Assembly (NCBI GenBank): GCA_015075225.1
Contig: JABTUQ010000004.1
Span: 124,001 to 188,000 of the forward strand
Reading direction: 5' to 3'
Origin: Burkholderiales bacterium
GTDB lineage: Bacteria > Pseudomonadota > Gammaproteobacteria > Burkholderiales > Nitrosomonadaceae
DNA: 64,000 nt
The position numbers and the translations under genes were made by a program. The first letter of the stretch is position 1. Each line of letters starts with the position of its first letter. Below, piece by piece: positions 1-10,603 of this stretch. Under the pieces are notes generated by a model. The model saw only the letters and a program-made list of their open reading frames with translations, was not told where the DNA came from and did not search any database.

Positions 1-532
1 GGTAAATCGAGCGCGATTCAGTACTGCCAAGCGTACTGATTTCCAGACGCACATCCGGAATACCCAGCAAACGCCATAACCGGGCGCACATAATGATGAG
101 TTCTGCATCAATATCGGGGCCTGCAAATCCAAGTGCCTCCACACCCACTTGATGAAACTGGCGATAGCGCCCTTTTTGCGGGCGCTCATGCCGGAACATG
201 GGACCGCTATAATACAAACGCTGTGGGCCGGAATAAAGCAGATTATGCTCAATCACCGCACGCACGCAAGAAGCCGTCCCCTCCGGGCGCAGTGTCAGAT
301 TCTCACCGTTGAGCTGATCAACGAAGGTATACATTTCCTTTTCAACGATATCCGTAACCTCCCCGATCGAACGAACGAACAGATCAGTCTGCTCGACGAT
401 GGGCGTACGCAAATTACGGTAACCATAGCCAGCCAGCCAGGTTCGAATCGTATCCTCGAATAATTCCCACAAGCTGCTTTCGTCAGGCAGGATATCGTTC
501 ATCCCGCGCACGGCCCGGATTGTCTCAGGCAT
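1..532 (-). CDS. hisS: Histidyl-tRNA synthetase, N-terminal part (cut by window edge)
   Basis: Charges tRNA-His with histidine in the cytosol. The reverse strand from an ATG at 532 reads without stop to base 1 and begins [18 protein letters not shown], the usual HisRS opening. Further on are the LRPEGT segment and class II motif 2 ([16 protein letters not shown]), which binds ATP and the acceptor end. About 177 of the roughly 420 residues of the family are present; the rest lies outside the window. Its ATG overlaps the TGA of ispG by eight bases, so the two are probably translationally coupled. The ispG-hisS order is common in betaproteobacteria. Confidence 0.95.
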   Translation of the reverse strand, partial: MPETIRAVRGMNDILPDESSLWELFEDTIRTWLAGYGYRNLRTPIVEQTDLFVRSIGEVTDIVEKEMYTFVDQLNGENLTLRPEGTASCVRAVIEHNLLYSGPQRLYYSGPMFRHERPQKGRYRQFHQVGVEALGFAGPDIDAELIIMCARLWRLLGIPDVRLEISTLGSTESRSIY

Positions 533-1787
533 TGGCAGCTTTTTTCCGGTATTTGGTGCGCACGTACTCATCAACGATGGCACGGAATTCGCCAGCGATA
601 TTGTCACCTTTCAGGGTTACGGTTTTTTGACCATCCACAAAAACAGGAGCAACCGGTGTTTCCCCCGAGCCAGGCAAACTGATGCCAATATCGGCATGTT
701 TGCTTTCACCTGGCCCGTTGACCACGCACCCCATCACAGCCAGCGACATATTCTCGACTCCATCATATTGTTCGCGCCAGCTGACCATTTGTTCGCGTAC
801 ATAAGTCTGGATACTTTCGGCAAGCTCCTGAAAATAGGTACTGGTTGTACGCCCGCAACCCGGACAAGATGCCACCAGCGGAACAAATGCCCGTAACCCG
901 ATTGTTTGCAGGATTTCCTGTGCCACAATCACTTCACGCGCACGGTCTCCACCTGGCTCAGGTGTCAGGGAAACACGAATCGTGTCACCAATTCCTTTGA
1001 ACAATAACACTGCCAGCGCAGCAGTCGAAGCGACAATTCCCTTCGATCCCATCCCAGCCTCGGTCAATCCCAGATGCAGGGCGTAATCACATTGTTCAGC
1101 CAATGCGCCATAAACAGCAATCAGATCCTGCACACCGCTCACTTTGCATGACAACACGATATGATCACGAGGCAATCCCAATTCTTCGGCCTTTGCTGCA
1201 CTTTCCAGCGCGGACGTGATGAGCGCTTTGTACATCACCTGTGAAGCGCCTAATGGATCCGGCAAACGCGCATTTTCATCCATGATCCGTGCCAGCATTT
1301 CCGGATCAAGACTTCCCCAGTTAACACCGATACGAACCGGCTTGTCGTACTTGCAGGCTGTTTCTATCAATATGGAGAATTGCTCGTCACGCTTGCGGCC
1401 ATGGCCAACATTGCCTGGATTAATACGAAACTTGGCCAACGCTTTTGCACACTCGGGATAGGCGGTCAGCAGCTTGTGTCCATTGAAATGAAAATCACCA
1501 ACCAGTGGAACATGGCAACCCATATCATCCAGCCGGGCCCGTATTCCGGGAACAGCACGCGCTGCTTCCATAGAGTTGACCGTGATTCGAACCAGTTCAG
1601 AGCCTGCTAACGCAAGCTCGGCAACCTGCCTGGTGGTCGCCAATTCATCTGCAGTATCGGTATTGGTCATTGATTGCACCACAATGGGCGCGCCCCCACC
1701 GATCATCACAGAACCAACTTTAACCCCCACGCTTTTCCGACGCGGGGCAGGTACGAAATTAGAAGACATGTTAAAACCCGGATTCAA
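525..1787 (-). CDS. ispG: 4-hydroxy-3-methylbut-2-en-1-yl diphosphate synthase (IspG/GcpE)
   Basis: Catalyses the reductive ring opening of MEcPP to HMBPP, the penultimate step of the MEP isoprenoid pathway. The 420-residue protein has the N-terminal barrel (VQSMTNTDT near residue 38) and the C-terminal iron-sulfur half with SCPGCGRT and [11 protein letters not shown], giving the three Cys and one Glu that hold the 4Fe-4S cluster. The start may be the ATG at 1787 or the next one at 1769 ([13 protein letters not shown]); the second fits family length slightly better. It lies 11 bases after rodZ and overlaps hisS, in a minus-strand operon. Confidence 0.95.
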   Translation of the reverse strand: MNPGFNMSSNFVPAPRRKSVGVKVGSVMIGGGAPIVVQSMTNTDTADELATTRQVAELALAGSELVRITVNSMEAARAVPGIRARLDDMGCHVPLVGDFHFNGHKLLTAYPECAKALAKFRINPGNVGHGRKRDEQFSILIETACKYDKPVRIGVNWGSLDPEMLARIMDENARLPDPLGASQVMYKALITSALESAAKAEELGLPRDHIVLSCKVSGVQDLIAVYGALAEQCDYALHLGLTEAGMGSKGIVASTAALAVLLFKGIGDTIRVSLTPEPGGDRAREVIVAQEILQTIGLRAFVPLVASCPGCGRTTSTYFQELAESIQTYVREQMVSWREQYDGVENMSLAVMGCVVNGPGESKHADIGISLPGSGETPVAPVFVDGQKTVTLKGDNIAGEFRAIVDEYVRTKYRKKAANA

Positions 1788-1798
1788 TAAATAGATGA

Positions 1799-2881
1799 TT
1801 ATTCAAGTGAAAAACGCGCAACATCATCATTGCCGCGAGTATAGGGTGCAAGATCAACCTTGTTTCCATTATAGGTAAGGCTAACCCCGGCTGCGTTGCC
1901 GATAACCAGATATAGTGGTGGTTTGCCTTCAATCGCTTGTTCGGTTCCACGCAAATGGGTTTTTTCAAGAATAACCCGGCCGCTACTATCCTTGATCTTG
2001 ACCCATGAATCCCGGGAAAAGGAAAAATGTAACGATTTTGTGCCATTTTTAGTAGTTTTGGACGCTTCTGCAGCTAGAGAAGATTGTAGCGCAGGCAATT
2101 CAGGCAGAGTTGTCGCAATGGGCGGCAAATTGGAACCTGTTCCAGCAGGCGCCACCAAAGGCAATTCAATAGCCGTAGATGATAGTGGCAATGCCAGATC
2201 TACTGCCACCTGATCATGCATATCACCTGATCCCAGGTTTACTACCTGGTCAGCACCATCTGACGAGAAAGAAGCCAGCTGCTCTGGTATTTCTTCACGA
2301 TAAATTCCATAAGCCGCCAATGCAGCCAGTATTACTGCAACATACAGCCACCCGCCACGTCCACCACGACCAGATCGATAAACAGGTTCTATTGCCTTGA
2401 AGCGCTGCGCGCTTTTCTTGCCGGAAAAGGCCTTATCCACTGGCTTTGCTTGGGGCATGGCCTCCACTAACAGAGGAATATCATCCAGCTGCAACACATT
2501 GGCATAATTACGTATGTAGCCACGCAGAAACACAGCAGCGGGTAGTCTGGAAAAATCTTGTGCCTCAATTGCCTCTACCTGTTGTTCGGATAGACGCAGA
2601 CGACGCGCCACCTCACTCACACTCATTCCACGCTGGATTCTTGTTTCACGCAATATCTGCCCGAAACCAGTTGCGGTAGAACTATTTTCCTTTTCCATCC
2701 CGGCTGAATCATCAGCCAGAACAGGCTGATCCTGTGCCATATCCACCGGTTTTGCCTGAAATGGAGCTACCTGGTTTAGCGCTTCACCTTCCGTCGATTC
2801 TGTCGGTACTGTATCCGGAATGCAATCAGGCTGCTGATCGGTCACCAACCCACCGCTTTCATCTAATTCATTATTTTTCAT
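1799..2881 (-). CDS. rodZ: Cytoskeletal shape protein RodZ
   Basis: Membrane protein that links MreB to the cell-wall elongation machinery. Residues 1-65 are acidic and probably disordered. A Xre-like helix-turn-helix follows at about 72-135 ([20 protein letters not shown]). A single transmembrane segment lies near 178-196 ([16 protein letters not shown]), and the C-terminal periplasmic domain is DUF4115-like and ends with SYTWVKIKD-type strands (here [16 protein letters not shown]). The 360-residue length is normal. The ATG overlaps the end of pilW by 11 bases. The pilW-rodZ-ispG-hisS order is typical of betaproteobacteria. Confidence 0.9.
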   Translation of the reverse strand: MKNNELDESGGLVTDQQPDCIPDTVPTESTEGEALNQVAPFQAKPVDMAQDQPVLADDSAGMEKENSSTATGFGQILRETRIQRGMSVSEVARRLRLSEQQVEAIEAQDFSRLPAAVFLRGYIRNYANVLQLDDIPLLVEAMPQAKPVDKAFSGKKSAQRFKAIEPVYRSGRGGRGGWLYVAVILAALAAYGIYREEIPEQLASFSSDGADQVVNLGSGDMHDQVAVDLALPLSSTAIELPLVAPAGTGSNLPPIATTLPELPALQSSLAAEASKTTKNGTKSLHFSFSRDSWVKIKDSSGRVILEKTHLRGTEQAIEGKPPLYLVIGNAAGVSLTYNGNKVDLAPYTRGNDDVARFSLE

Positions 2882-3662
2882 GATTTAACCTGCCTGCGCG
2901 CAATTCCCTTGCTTCCCTGGAATCAGGAAAACGTTTTTGTAGCTGAAAAGCGTAATTGGTTTCCGCATTGGCATCTCCGTTGGCTCGGGCGACACGGACA
3001 GCCAGCCATAAACTGCCCGCAGCAGGAGGGTTAATTTGCAAATACTGGTTGATTGCTGCCCAGGCTTTTTTTATCTCACCGCGACTGAAATCCAGTTCTA
3101 CCAAACCAAGCTGAGCCAATGGATATCCTGGACGAATAACCAGCGCTTCCTGAAAATAGCCTTGTGCCTGATCAAAATTATTTTGCTTCAGGACACATAA
3201 CCCTGCATTGGTATAAGTTCTCTCTGGTGTTTCATACAACGGGTCACGGATAGCTGCCATGAAATGACTAATGGCCTGCTCCATTCTTTCAGATTTCCGC
3301 TGACACAAGAACCAGCCAAAATTGTTGCGGATATCAGGATCGTTTGGGGCAATGCCCAAGCCGCGTTCGAAATTCCACTCTGCGCGGTCATTTTCCTGGA
3401 GATCCATATAAATCAACCCCAACATGTTGTAGGCTGGGGCGTAGTCGGATTTCTTCCGAAGAGCGATTTCTGCCTCTTCAATTGCCACCCGGTACTGTCC
3501 TCGATGATAGTACTGACCAGCTAGCTCAGTATGGATTTTTGCACTTTGTAATGCACGTTGTTTTAATTCCTCTGGTGTTGGTTTTTCCTGAACCGGCATC
3601 TGTCCGCAACCCGCCAGCCACACCAGAAACCCGAGAATTCCTGTTTTAATCAGCCTGTTCAT
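2871..3662 (-). CDS. pilW: Type IV pilus assembly lipoprotein PilW/PilF (TPR)
   Basis: Outer-membrane TPR lipoprotein needed for assembly and stability of the PilQ secretin. The preferred start is the ATG at 3662 (MNRLIKTGILGFLVWLAGC), which gives a lipoprotein signal with lipobox LAGC; an ATG at 3677 is also possible. Repeated TPR helices follow (YAPAYNMLGLIYMDLQEN, DPDIRNNFGWFLCQR, YTNAGLCVLKQNN). Length about 263 residues matches the family. It overlaps rodZ and follows rlmN by 44 bases. Confidence 0.9.
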   Translation of the reverse strand: MNRLIKTGILGFLVWLAGCGQMPVQEKPTPEELKQRALQSAKIHTELAGQYYHRGQYRVAIEEAEIALRKKSDYAPAYNMLGLIYMDLQENDRAEWNFERGLGIAPNDPDIRNNFGWFLCQRKSERMEQAISHFMAAIRDPLYETPERTYTNAGLCVLKQNNFDQAQGYFQEALVIRPGYPLAQLGLVELDFSRGEIKKAWAAINQYLQINPPAAGSLWLAVRVARANGDANAETNYAFQLQKRFPDSREARELRAGRLNHEK

Positions 3663-3706
3663 TTTGCTTGCAATCACCTGCCCAACACCGGATTAAAAAC
3701 ACCAGA

Positions 3707-4846
3707 TTACCTGGCAACAGTCATCTGATCAGCTTCACGCCTGTTTGTCCGGCGTGTTTTGTCGCGCACCTGGCCCGCCAGTTGGCCACAGGCAGCAGCA
3801 ATATCATCTCCGCGCGTCTTGCGTACAGTTGTAACAATGCCGGCTTGCATCAGCACATCCCGAAAGTGGCTGATGGTTTCTGGATCTGATCGTTCATAGC
3901 CCGAACCCACAAAACCATTAAATGGAATCAAATTAAGCTTGCATGGAATGTTTTTGACTAGCTGAACAAGCTCTCGCGCCAATGCTACACTGTCATTCAC
4001 GCCTTTCAGCATAACATATTCGAATGTAATAAAATCCCTCGGCGCAGCTGGTAGATAGCGTTCACATGCAGCCAGCAAATCCTTGATCGGATATTTTTTA
4101 TTGATTGGCACCAGCACATCGCGCAGCGCATCATTCGGTGCGTGCAGTGAAACGGCAAGCGCCACAGGACAGCGCTCTCGCAACCGGTCCAGAGCAGGAA
4201 CCAGCCCGGAAGTGCTCACCGTTACCCGACGGCGCGACAAACCATAAGCATCATCGCTCAACATCAAGTCAAGCGCGATGACCAGATTGTCAAAATTGGC
4301 CAACGGCTCGCCCATCCCCATCATGACAACATTGGTAACAGGCCGCCTGGCTTCAGATTTATCCGCTCGAACCCGCACTGCATCCGGAGAAAACGGATCA
4401 TCCTCTCCTGCTTCGAGCAACCGGTTAGCCCACCACAATTGGCCAATGATTTCTGCAACACTCAGATTACGATTAAAACCTTGCCGGCCAGTGGAACAAA
4501 AACTACAGGCCAATGCACACCCCACTTGGCTGGACACACAAAGCGTACCCCGATTGGGCTCGGGAATATAGACCATCTCCACCGCATTTGCCGCGCCTGC
4601 CGATAACAACCACTTGCGAGTGCCATCTCCTGCAGTATGGTCACTGACAATTTCAGGCAACCGTACAACCGCACTCTCCACCAGCTTCTGGCGGAATCCT
4701 TTTGCCAGGTCGCTCATCTCCATGAACTCTGTCCTGCTGGATTGGTGTATCCAGCGCAGCAACTGCCTTGCCCGATAGGGCTTCTCGCCCATACCTTCGC
4801 AAAAACGAATAAGCTCCGCCTTGTTGAAGTCGAGCAGGTTAATCAT
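3707..4846 (-). CDS. rlmN: 23S rRNA/tRNA adenine-C2 methyltransferase RlmN
   Basis: Radical-SAM enzyme that methylates A2503 of 23S rRNA and A37 of some tRNAs at C2. The CxxxCxxC cluster motif is seen as CALACSFC near residue 107. Also present are the [11 protein letters not shown] segment and the C-terminal conserved Cys (AAACGQL) that forms the covalent RNA adduct. The 379 residues are normal. It lies between ndk and pilW on the minus strand, the standard arrangement in this class. Confidence 0.95.
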   Translation of the reverse strand: MINLLDFNKAELIRFCEGMGEKPYRARQLLRWIHQSSRTEFMEMSDLAKGFRQKLVESAVVRLPEIVSDHTAGDGTRKWLLSAGAANAVEMVYIPEPNRGTLCVSSQVGCALACSFCSTGRQGFNRNLSVAEIIGQLWWANRLLEAGEDDPFSPDAVRVRADKSEARRPVTNVVMMGMGEPLANFDNLVIALDLMLSDDAYGLSRRRVTVSTSGLVPALDRLRERCPVALAVSLHAPNDALRDVLVPINKKYPIKDLLAACERYLPAAPRDFITFEYVMLKGVNDSVALARELVQLVKNIPCKLNLIPFNGFVGSGYERSDPETISHFRDVLMQAGIVTTVRKTRGDDIAAACGQLAGQVRDKTRRTNRREADQMTVAR

Positions 4847-4883
4847 TGCGCCCAGCCTCGCAGATCAAAAGAATCGCACACTG

Positions 4884-5309
4884 TTAGCGTGAATATATTT
4901 CCAGCGATGGAAAGAAACAGGCAATTTCGACAGCTGCTGTTTCAGGCGCATCTGAACCATGTACAGCGTTGGCATCGATACTTTCAGCAAAATCGGCACG
5001 AATCGTACCTTTATCCGCTTTTTTAGGATCTGTTGCGCCCATCAGCTCGCGATTTTTTGCGATCGCATTTTCACCTTCCAGCACCTGGATCATCACCGGA
5101 CCGGAAATCATGAATTCGACCAAATCTTTGAAAAAAGGCCTTTCACGGTGAATTGCGTAAAAATTCTCGGCTTCGACTCTTGATAAATGCGCCATACGAG
5201 CAGCCACAATCTTCAAACCAGCTGCTTCAAACTGGGCGTAGATCTGTCCGATTACGTTTTTCACGACCGCATCGGGTTTAATAATGGACAAAGTCCTTTC
5301 AACTGCCAT
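4884..5309 (-). CDS. ndk: Nucleoside diphosphate kinase
   Basis: Transfers phosphate between NTPs and NDPs through a phosphohistidine. The 141-residue protein from the ATG at 5309 ([15 protein letters not shown]) is the standard size; an ATG four codons upstream (5321) is less likely. Hallmarks are the KPDAV start, the [11 protein letters not shown] segment and the active-site histidine in [12 protein letters not shown]. It is the first gene of the ndk-rlmN-pilW-rodZ-ispG-hisS run. Confidence 0.95.
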   Translation of the reverse strand: MAVERTLSIIKPDAVVKNVIGQIYAQFEAAGLKIVAARMAHLSRVEAENFYAIHRERPFFKDLVEFMISGPVMIQVLEGENAIAKNRELMGATDPKKADKGTIRADFAESIDANAVHGSDAPETAAVEIACFFPSLEIYSR

Positions 5310-5520
5310 CAAATACCTCATAAAAATAGTTCATCACAGGCCGGTATTCTAACAAAAAACCTTTGTGTGATTTACCAAACAACCATTAGGAAATCGGGAA
5401 AAGCTGCACTATGCGCACAACAGAGACTACTGCAATGGGGCTGAAGTTGCCCCGGATCGAGAATAAAAAGAAGGGCTATAACGCTTCGGGTAATACCAGG
5501 AGATTTTTGATGAGGTCTGC

Positions 5521-5546
5521 AAAAACAGGCCGGATAAATCCAGCCC
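5521..5546 (-). terminator. Probable intrinsic terminator of the nitrosocyanin gene
   Basis: Read on the minus strand, GGCTGGAT and ATCCGGCC form a GC-rich hairpin with one wobble pair and a tight loop, followed by CTGTTTTTGC. It lies 27 bases beyond the nitrosocyanin stop codon. Confidence 0.55.
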
Positions 5547-5572
5547 GTTAACTGCCTTTACAACCCGAGAGA

Positions 5573-5983
5573 TTACTCTACAACGTTGAGGGATCCTGGC
5601 AGATGAATGTTCATTGGATGAAGCTGGCAATAAACATTGAATGCACCCGCTTTATCTGCGGTAAAGCTGATAGTTTTGGTTTCACCAGCCTTGAGCACTT
5701 CCTTGACACCGTAAGCATCAATCGAGAAACCTTCGCTGATTGGCGATTTGTTCTCAACAACGATTGTTACTGTAGCGCCTTTTTTGACTACCAAGGCTTC
5801 TGGCTCGTTCAGCACGTTGAAAGCACGGATATTTTTTACAGTCACACCTTCCACGTTAAGCTCAGGAATAGTGGTGTCGTAGGCGTTGATAACCACGTTG
5901 AAGCTGTGCTCGGCTTGCGCAGCGCCCGCCAGCAACAGTGATCCCAGAGCAAAACCAGCCAGCATTGCTTTTGTTGTCTTCAT
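5573..5983 (-). CDS. ncyA: Nitrosocyanin (red copper protein)
   Basis: Periplasmic mononuclear copper protein found in ammonia-oxidising bacteria; its role in ammonia oxidation or NO chemistry is still argued. The precursor has a 24-residue signal peptide ending AGAAQA, leaving a 112-residue mature cupredoxin fold starting [12 protein letters not shown]. Counting from that residue, the known ligands fall at Glu60 (SPISEGF), Cys95 (VYCQLHP), His98 and His103 (NIHLPG), so the site is intact. The upstream sequence carries a strong ribosome site (AGAGGAAA) seven bases before the ATG. The gene stands alone with its own terminator, as expected for a highly expressed single gene. It is the best taxonomic marker in the window. 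Confidence 0.96.
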   Translation of the reverse strand: MKTTKAMLAGFALGSLLLAGAAQAEHSFNVVINAYDTTIPELNVEGVTVKNIRAFNVLNEPEALVVKKGATVTIVVENKSPISEGFSIDAYGVKEVLKAGETKTISFTADKAGAFNVYCQLHPMNIHLPGSLNVVE

Positions 5984-6426
5984 CTTAATTTTCCTCTACT
6001 TGAATTTATATTTTGTTTAGCGAAACATCGTTCGCTGGCCTGGATGACATCAATCAGCAGTTTTCTGCAAATTGGCCAATGTTCAAACTCTCTTCCGGAA
6101 TTATACCGCCACCCACCCAAGGAATTTGCTTGTTATTAGAATCAGGCCAGCTACCAGAGAACCCACTAACCACCGAGTCTCGGCGGCAAGTCTAGTCAGG
6201 ATCATAATGAATGTCAATTCTGGGCCGGAATCCGGGCTCGAAACCAGGCGTCATTATCATCATTCCACCAACAAGGAAAAACAAACAAAGACAACGGGTT
6301 ATGACAAGAACATCTTTCCGTGGATTATGATAGACAACGACAAAAACACCCCCTGAAAAACTAGCGTAGAATGCAGCAGTTTTAAATATTGTCACAAGCG
6401 CCCCATTACGCTCCGGAATCTCTCTC
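5984..6426. other. Intergenic region between nitrosocyanin and the aminotransferase
   Basis: This 443-base stretch must hold the divergent promoters for the two flanking genes. An AT-rich block at 6003-6020 could hold the -10 region for nitrosocyanin (TATAAA read on the minus strand at 6005-6010), but no convincing -35 box is seen. Short ORFs here resemble nothing recognised. No RNA gene or repeat was seen. Confidence 0.5.
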
Positions 6427-7812
6427 ATGAAAATCGAAGACCTTACCCAAAATCGCAGTAAGGAAAATTTTGCCCTGCACGACAAATATCTGAACAGCCA
6501 GATGGTAAAAATCCTTCAAACCATTGATTTTGACCGTCACTATGTCCGAGCCAAAGGTGCCTACCTGTTTGATGAGCAGGACAACCGCTATCTGGATTTG
6601 CTGAGTGGTTTTGGTGTTTTTGCGCTGGGGCGCAATCATGCGGAGATTGTTGAGGCACTCAAAAGCACACTGGATGCAGATATGCCCAATCTCGTCCAGC
6701 TTGATGTGTCATTGCTCTCGGGATTACTGGCAGAAAAACTGGTCAAACTGACACCTGAAGGACTGGATCGGGTTTTTTTCGCCAATTCGGGGACAGAAAC
6801 GGTCGAGGCCGCAATCAAATTCAGCCGCTACGCCACCGGAAAATCCAAAATCATTTTTTGCCACGGCTGTTATCACGGCCTGAGTCTCGGCTCCCTCTCC
6901 GCCACGGGAGATGATCATTACAAAAAGGGGTTCGGCCCGCTGGTACCGGATTTCATTGAAATCCCGTTCAACAACCTCGAAGCGCTGGAGCAAGTGCTTG
7001 CGCAAGGAGACGTCGCTGCTTTCATTACCGAGCCAATTCAGGGGCATGGTGTCTGGATACCGGACGACAATTACCTCCCGGAAGCCGCCAGGCTCGCGCG
7101 CAAATACGGCGCCCTGTTCATTGCCGATGAAATTCAGACCGGGTTGGGGAGAACCGGCAAATGGTGGGCAGTGGAGCACTGGTCTGTCGAGCCCGACATT
7201 CTGTGCACATCCAAGGCGCTTTCTGGCGGATTCGTGCCGGTAGGTGCACTGGTTTGCAAGGAATGGATCTTCGATCGCGTCTTCAATCGCATGGATCGTG
7301 CCGTGGTGCACGGCAGCACATTCGGCAAAAACAATCTTGCCATGGCGGCTGGTCTGGCCACGCTGGAAGTACTGGAATCCGAGAATCTGATCGAATATTC
7401 TGCCCGCACCGGAGCAGCCATCATGGATGCATTGACCCCGCTGACAGAAAAATACGAATGCTTCAAGGAAATACGGGGCAAGGGAATGATGATCGCACTG
7501 GAGTTTACCGAACCCAAAAGCCCGATGCTGAAGATGTCGTGGAAAATGCTCGAATCCGCCAACAAGGGATTGTTTTCACAACTAATTACCGTACCACTGT
7601 TCCGGGAACACCGGATACTGTCCCAGGTCGCCGGTCATGGCATGAACATCGTCAAGTTCATTCCACCGCTCATCCTGACTGAATCCGATGTTCAATGGAT
7701 CGTTTCAGCAGTTAATGATGTCCTGGCCAATGCACACCGTGGCCCCGCAGCCGTGTGGGATTTCGGCAAAACACTGGCCCTCCGCTCGCTACGCAACAAG
7801 CTGCGTTCCTGA
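6427..7812 (+). CDS. Class-III PLP-dependent aminotransferase (HpnO-like candidate)
   Basis: Fold-type I aminotransferase of about 461 residues. Visible hallmarks are the substrate/PLP loop ANSGTETVEAAIKF, the PLP-ring aspartate in FIADEIQTG (D234) and the Schiff-base lysine in CTSKALSGG (K263). The C-terminal part (HRILSQVAGHGMNIVKFIPPL) is unlike ornithine or acetylornithine aminotransferases. It recalls the HpnO group, which makes aminobacteriohopanetriol in hopanoid producers. Nitrosomonas makes hopanoids, so this is plausible, but no hopanoid gene lies beside it here. The exact substrate is not proven; the general family is certain. Confidence 0.8.
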   Translation: MKIEDLTQNRSKENFALHDKYLNSQMVKILQTIDFDRHYVRAKGAYLFDEQDNRYLDLLSGFGVFALGRNHAEIVEALKSTLDADMPNLVQLDVSLLSGLLAEKLVKLTPEGLDRVFFANSGTETVEAAIKFSRYATGKSKIIFCHGCYHGLSLGSLSATGDDHYKKGFGPLVPDFIEIPFNNLEALEQVLAQGDVAAFITEPIQGHGVWIPDDNYLPEAARLARKYGALFIADEIQTGLGRTGKWWAVEHWSVEPDILCTSKALSGGFVPVGALVCKEWIFDRVFNRMDRAVVHGSTFGKNNLAMAAGLATLEVLESENLIEYSARTGAAIMDALTPLTEKYECFKEIRGKGMMIALEFTEPKSPMLKMSWKMLESANKGLFSQLITVPLFREHRILSQVAGHGMNIVKFIPPLILTESDVQWIVSAVNDVLANAHRGPAAVWDFGKTLALRSLRNKLRS

Positions 7813-7826
7813 TTGCCAGGGCAACT

Positions 7827-8525
7827 TCAGCGATCCCACATGCAGTTGCCCTTGCTTTCAGCCCTGATCCGTTCCAGCAACCGGTCATGCAATTCAAGTT
7901 CCGCCTGCGTAGCAGGCTGGACGATCAATGCAAGATTCTCCATTTTTCTGGCAGCCAAATCATCCGCTTGCGATGACGCCGATACATCCGCCTCCATCAA
8001 CAGGCTTTCCTGCCCGCGCGTCATCGCCAGATAAACCTCGGCCAGCAATTCCGCATCAAGCAAAGCGCCGTGCAATGTTCTGTGCGAATTATCAATCTGA
8101 TAGCGTTCGCATAACGCATCCAGATTATTCCGCTTGCCCGGGTGCAGCTCCTTCGCCAGCATTAGCGTATCGCTAATCTGAACACAGTAATGCTGCATAG
8201 GCTCAAATCGGATCAAACCAAGTTCATGATTAATGAACCCCGTATCGAAAGGCGCGTTATGAATGAGAACCCCGGATCCTTCGATAAACGCCAGAAATTC
8301 GCTGCAAATATCCTGAAACACGGGCTTGTCACGCAAAAATTCCCGCGTCAGGCCATGTACGCGCAGCGCACCCTCATCACTCTCGCGCCCGGGATTGAGG
8401 TAGCGATGAAAATGACGGCCAGTCAAGCGTCGGTTATTCATTTCCACCGCCGCTATCTCGACGATACGATGCCCCAGAGCAGGATCCAGCCCAGTCGTCT
8501 CAGTATCAAGAAATACCTGCCGCAT
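7827..8525 (-). CDS. dnaQ: DNA polymerase III epsilon subunit (proofreading exonuclease)
   Basis: 3'-5' exonuclease that proofreads for the replicative polymerase. DEDDh motifs are visible: ExoI as FLDTETTGLD (D7, E9), ExoII as HNAPFDTGFI and ExoIII as HGALLDAELLAEVY. At 232 residues it includes the C-terminal tail that binds the alpha subunit. It lies 11 bases after rnhA on the same strand; the dnaQ/rnhA pairing is widely conserved. The 3' end faces the aminotransferase with a 14-base gap. Confidence 0.94.
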   Translation of the reverse strand: MRQVFLDTETTGLDPALGHRIVEIAAVEMNNRRLTGRHFHRYLNPGRESDEGALRVHGLTREFLRDKPVFQDICSEFLAFIEGSGVLIHNAPFDTGFINHELGLIRFEPMQHYCVQISDTLMLAKELHPGKRNNLDALCERYQIDNSHRTLHGALLDAELLAEVYLAMTRGQESLLMEADVSASSQADDLAARKMENLALIVQPATQAELELHDRLLERIRAESKGNCMWDR

Positions 8526-8536
8526 GATCCGCGTCC

Positions 8537-9022
8537 TTAATCCGTCTGACCAGATAGGGCCGAGACCACACCCCGATTGGCGAGCATATCAGCCCGCTCG
8601 TTACCATCATGCCCGTTATGCCCGCGCACCCAGAACCACTCAACCTGGTAACGTCCTGACAGTTGATCCAGCTCCCTCCACAATGCCTCGTTCTTCACCG
8701 GTTTTTTATCTGCAGTCAACCAACCCCGCTTTTTCCACGAATGAATCCATTCGCTGATTCCTTTCTGCACATACTGCGAATCGGTATGCAACTGAACCCG
8801 CAAGGATGTCGCAGAATCAGGCAATGATTCCAGCTCCTGCAAAGCACGAATGGCCGCCAGCAGCTCCATACGGTTATTTGTGGTCATGGATTCCCCGCCG
8901 AAATACTCCCTGGTTTCCCCGTCAAACTTGAGACAAACCCCCCAGCCCCCTACTCCTGGATTACCCTTGCAAGCACCATCCGTAAAAATCTCAACCAGTT
9001 TTTCACTTCCTTCCTGTTGCAT
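8537..9022 (-). CDS. rnhA: Ribonuclease HI
   Basis: Cleaves RNA in RNA-DNA hybrids. The 161-residue protein has all the catalytic blocks: [42 protein letters not shown] and the basic handle/histidine loop [15 protein letters not shown]. The start codon overlaps the stop of the upstream methyltransferase by one base (TAATG on the minus strand), so the two are coupled. Confidence 0.96.
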   Translation of the reverse strand: MQQEGSEKLVEIFTDGACKGNPGVGGWGVCLKFDGETREYFGGESMTTNNRMELLAAIRALQELESLPDSATSLRVQLHTDSQYVQKGISEWIHSWKKRGWLTADKKPVKNEALWRELDQLSGRYQVEWFWVRGHNGHDGNERADMLANRGVVSALSGQTD

Positions 9023-9753
9023 TAATTTTGCCCTCGTTCAATCTGCGGAACCGCTACCGCCCGCGCTTTGGCAGCAGCTGCATCCTCCCAGCACGGCTTG
9101 ATGATACGCAACCCGCACTCATGTTTAACAGCCTGTAAAAAATACATACCACCGGCGATCGGCCACCAGCGATCACCGGCCGCCTCCATAAAACGCAACC
9201 GGGAAAGCCACTGCTCCCGGCCGCATGGCGGCACATAACACCCAAACTGCCCGGCTGTGGTTTCAAAATTAAGCAACGCCAGCCAATCCTGCATAAGGGA
9301 CAAATCAATAAAATGGCCGCACCATGGAAAATCCGTTCTGGTTTTCATCATGCGCTGGCGCAGCCCCCACAGGCTGAAAGGATTAAATCCGCTGATAATC
9401 ACCTTGCCCTCATGAATCAGCACCCGGTGCACTTCCCGCAATATCTGGCGTGGATTGCTGCTAAGTTCAAGCGTATGCGGCAACAGAACCAGATCAATAC
9501 TGTCGCTTCTGACAGGCAGAAAATGAGGCAGCGCAAAAGCCGAAGCTCCCTCCTGCACTCCAATTGCAAACTTGAAAGGTATCCGGTTATTGCGCAGAAA
9601 ATCAATCCCGGCAAAACCGATCTGGGTCGCGTTATAGCCAAAAATATCGGCCACAACCCGGTCAAAGTAACGCCGCTCCTGTTCGAGCACATACCTCCCC
9701 AGCGGAGTCTCAAGCCACTGTTGCATACTTTGCTGCAATGCAGAATCAAACAT
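9022..9753 (-). CDS. SAM-dependent methyltransferase-fold protein upstream of rnhA
   Basis: 243-residue class-I methyltransferase-like protein, the partner found upstream of rnhA in many proteobacteria. The centre reads [43 protein letters not shown], matching the late Rossmann strands of the family. The glycine-rich SAM loop near residues 45-65 is poorly conserved ([11 protein letters not shown]), so SAM binding may be weak or lost. The substrate is unknown. Confidence 0.75.
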   Translation of the reverse strand: MFDSALQQSMQQWLETPLGRYVLEQERRYFDRVVADIFGYNATQIGFAGIDFLRNNRIPFKFAIGVQEGASAFALPHFLPVRSDSIDLVLLPHTLELSSNPRQILREVHRVLIHEGKVIISGFNPFSLWGLRQRMMKTRTDFPWCGHFIDLSLMQDWLALLNFETTAGQFGCYVPPCGREQWLSRLRFMEAAGDRWWPIAGGMYFLQAVKHECGLRIIKPCWEDAAAAKARAVAVPQIERGQN

Positions 9754-9812
9754 AGTGTCGGGATGATTGGTTATGATGATGGCCTGTCTGCTATCTGCTA
9801 CAAGGAGGCAAA

Positions 9813-10577
9813 ATGATTGGTGTTTTTCCCGTCCGGGCGTTTAGGGACAATTATATCTGGATCATACACAATCACCATTTCGCCCTTATCGTAGACCCTG
9901 GTGATGCAACCCCGGTTCTCGCCTGGTTAAAAGAGAAAAAGCTGCAACCTGTTGCCATCCTCTGCACCCATCACCATCACGATCACACCAGCGGCATTAC
10001 CGAACTGGCAGAAAAATTCGGGATACCTGTCCACGGTCCTGCCAATGAAAAAATACCCGGACTGACTCACCCGCAGACGGAGGGAAATCTCCTCAAATTT
10101 CCGGAATTACCACTGGAACTTAACGTGCTGGAAGTACCGGGACATACCGCAGGCCATATTGCCTACCATGACCAGAACCGGTTGTTTTGTGGAGATACGC
10201 TGTTTGCCTGCGGCTGCGGAAGAATCTTTGAGGGCAGCGCTCAACAAATGTTCGATTCCTTGCAGAAGCTGGCTACCCTGCCAGATGAAACCGGAATTTA
10301 TTGCACCCATGAATACACACTGAACAATATCCGTTTTGCCCGCGCGATCGACCCGGATAACCCCGAATTGACCGCACTGGAAAGCCAGGCTGAAAAAAAG
10401 CGGGAACGCGACGAACCCACACTCCCCTCCAGCCTGGCTCTGGAAAAAGCCACCAACCCGTTTTTGCGCTGCGACCAGCCCACCATCATTCAAAGCGCCA
10501 GTCAACACGTCGGCCGACCTTTGACGGACCCGGTCAGCGTATTCGCCGCCTTGCGTGACTGGAAAAACAATTTTTAG
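9813..10577 (+). CDS. gloB: Hydroxyacylglutathione hydrolase (glyoxalase II)
   Basis: Hydrolyses S-lactoylglutathione to lactate and glutathione in methylglyoxal detoxification. The 254-residue protein carries the metallo-beta-lactamase motif THHHHDHTSG, the second histidine block VPGHTAGHIAYH, the metal-bridging aspartate in LFCGDTLFACGCGR and YCTHEYTLNN. The C-terminal glutathione-binding helix region is present. A ribosome site (CAAGGAGG) precedes the ATG. It is divergent from the methyltransferase gene. Confidence 0.95.
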   Translation: MIGVFPVRAFRDNYIWIIHNHHFALIVDPGDATPVLAWLKEKKLQPVAILCTHHHHDHTSGITELAEKFGIPVHGPANEKIPGLTHPQTEGNLLKFPELPLELNVLEVPGHTAGHIAYHDQNRLFCGDTLFACGCGRIFEGSAQQMFDSLQKLATLPDETGIYCTHEYTLNNIRFARAIDPDNPELTALESQAEKKRERDEPTLPSSLALEKATNPFLRCDQPTIIQSASQHVGRPLTDPVSVFAALRDWKNNF

Positions 10578-10603
10578 CTGATATTCACATCAACCGGATT
10601 ACA

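Noticed and set aside
6724..7311. 195-residue minus-strand frame inside the aminotransferase gene
   Set aside because: Fully antisense to a well-supported gene, with Cys/His-poor, arbitrary composition and no family.
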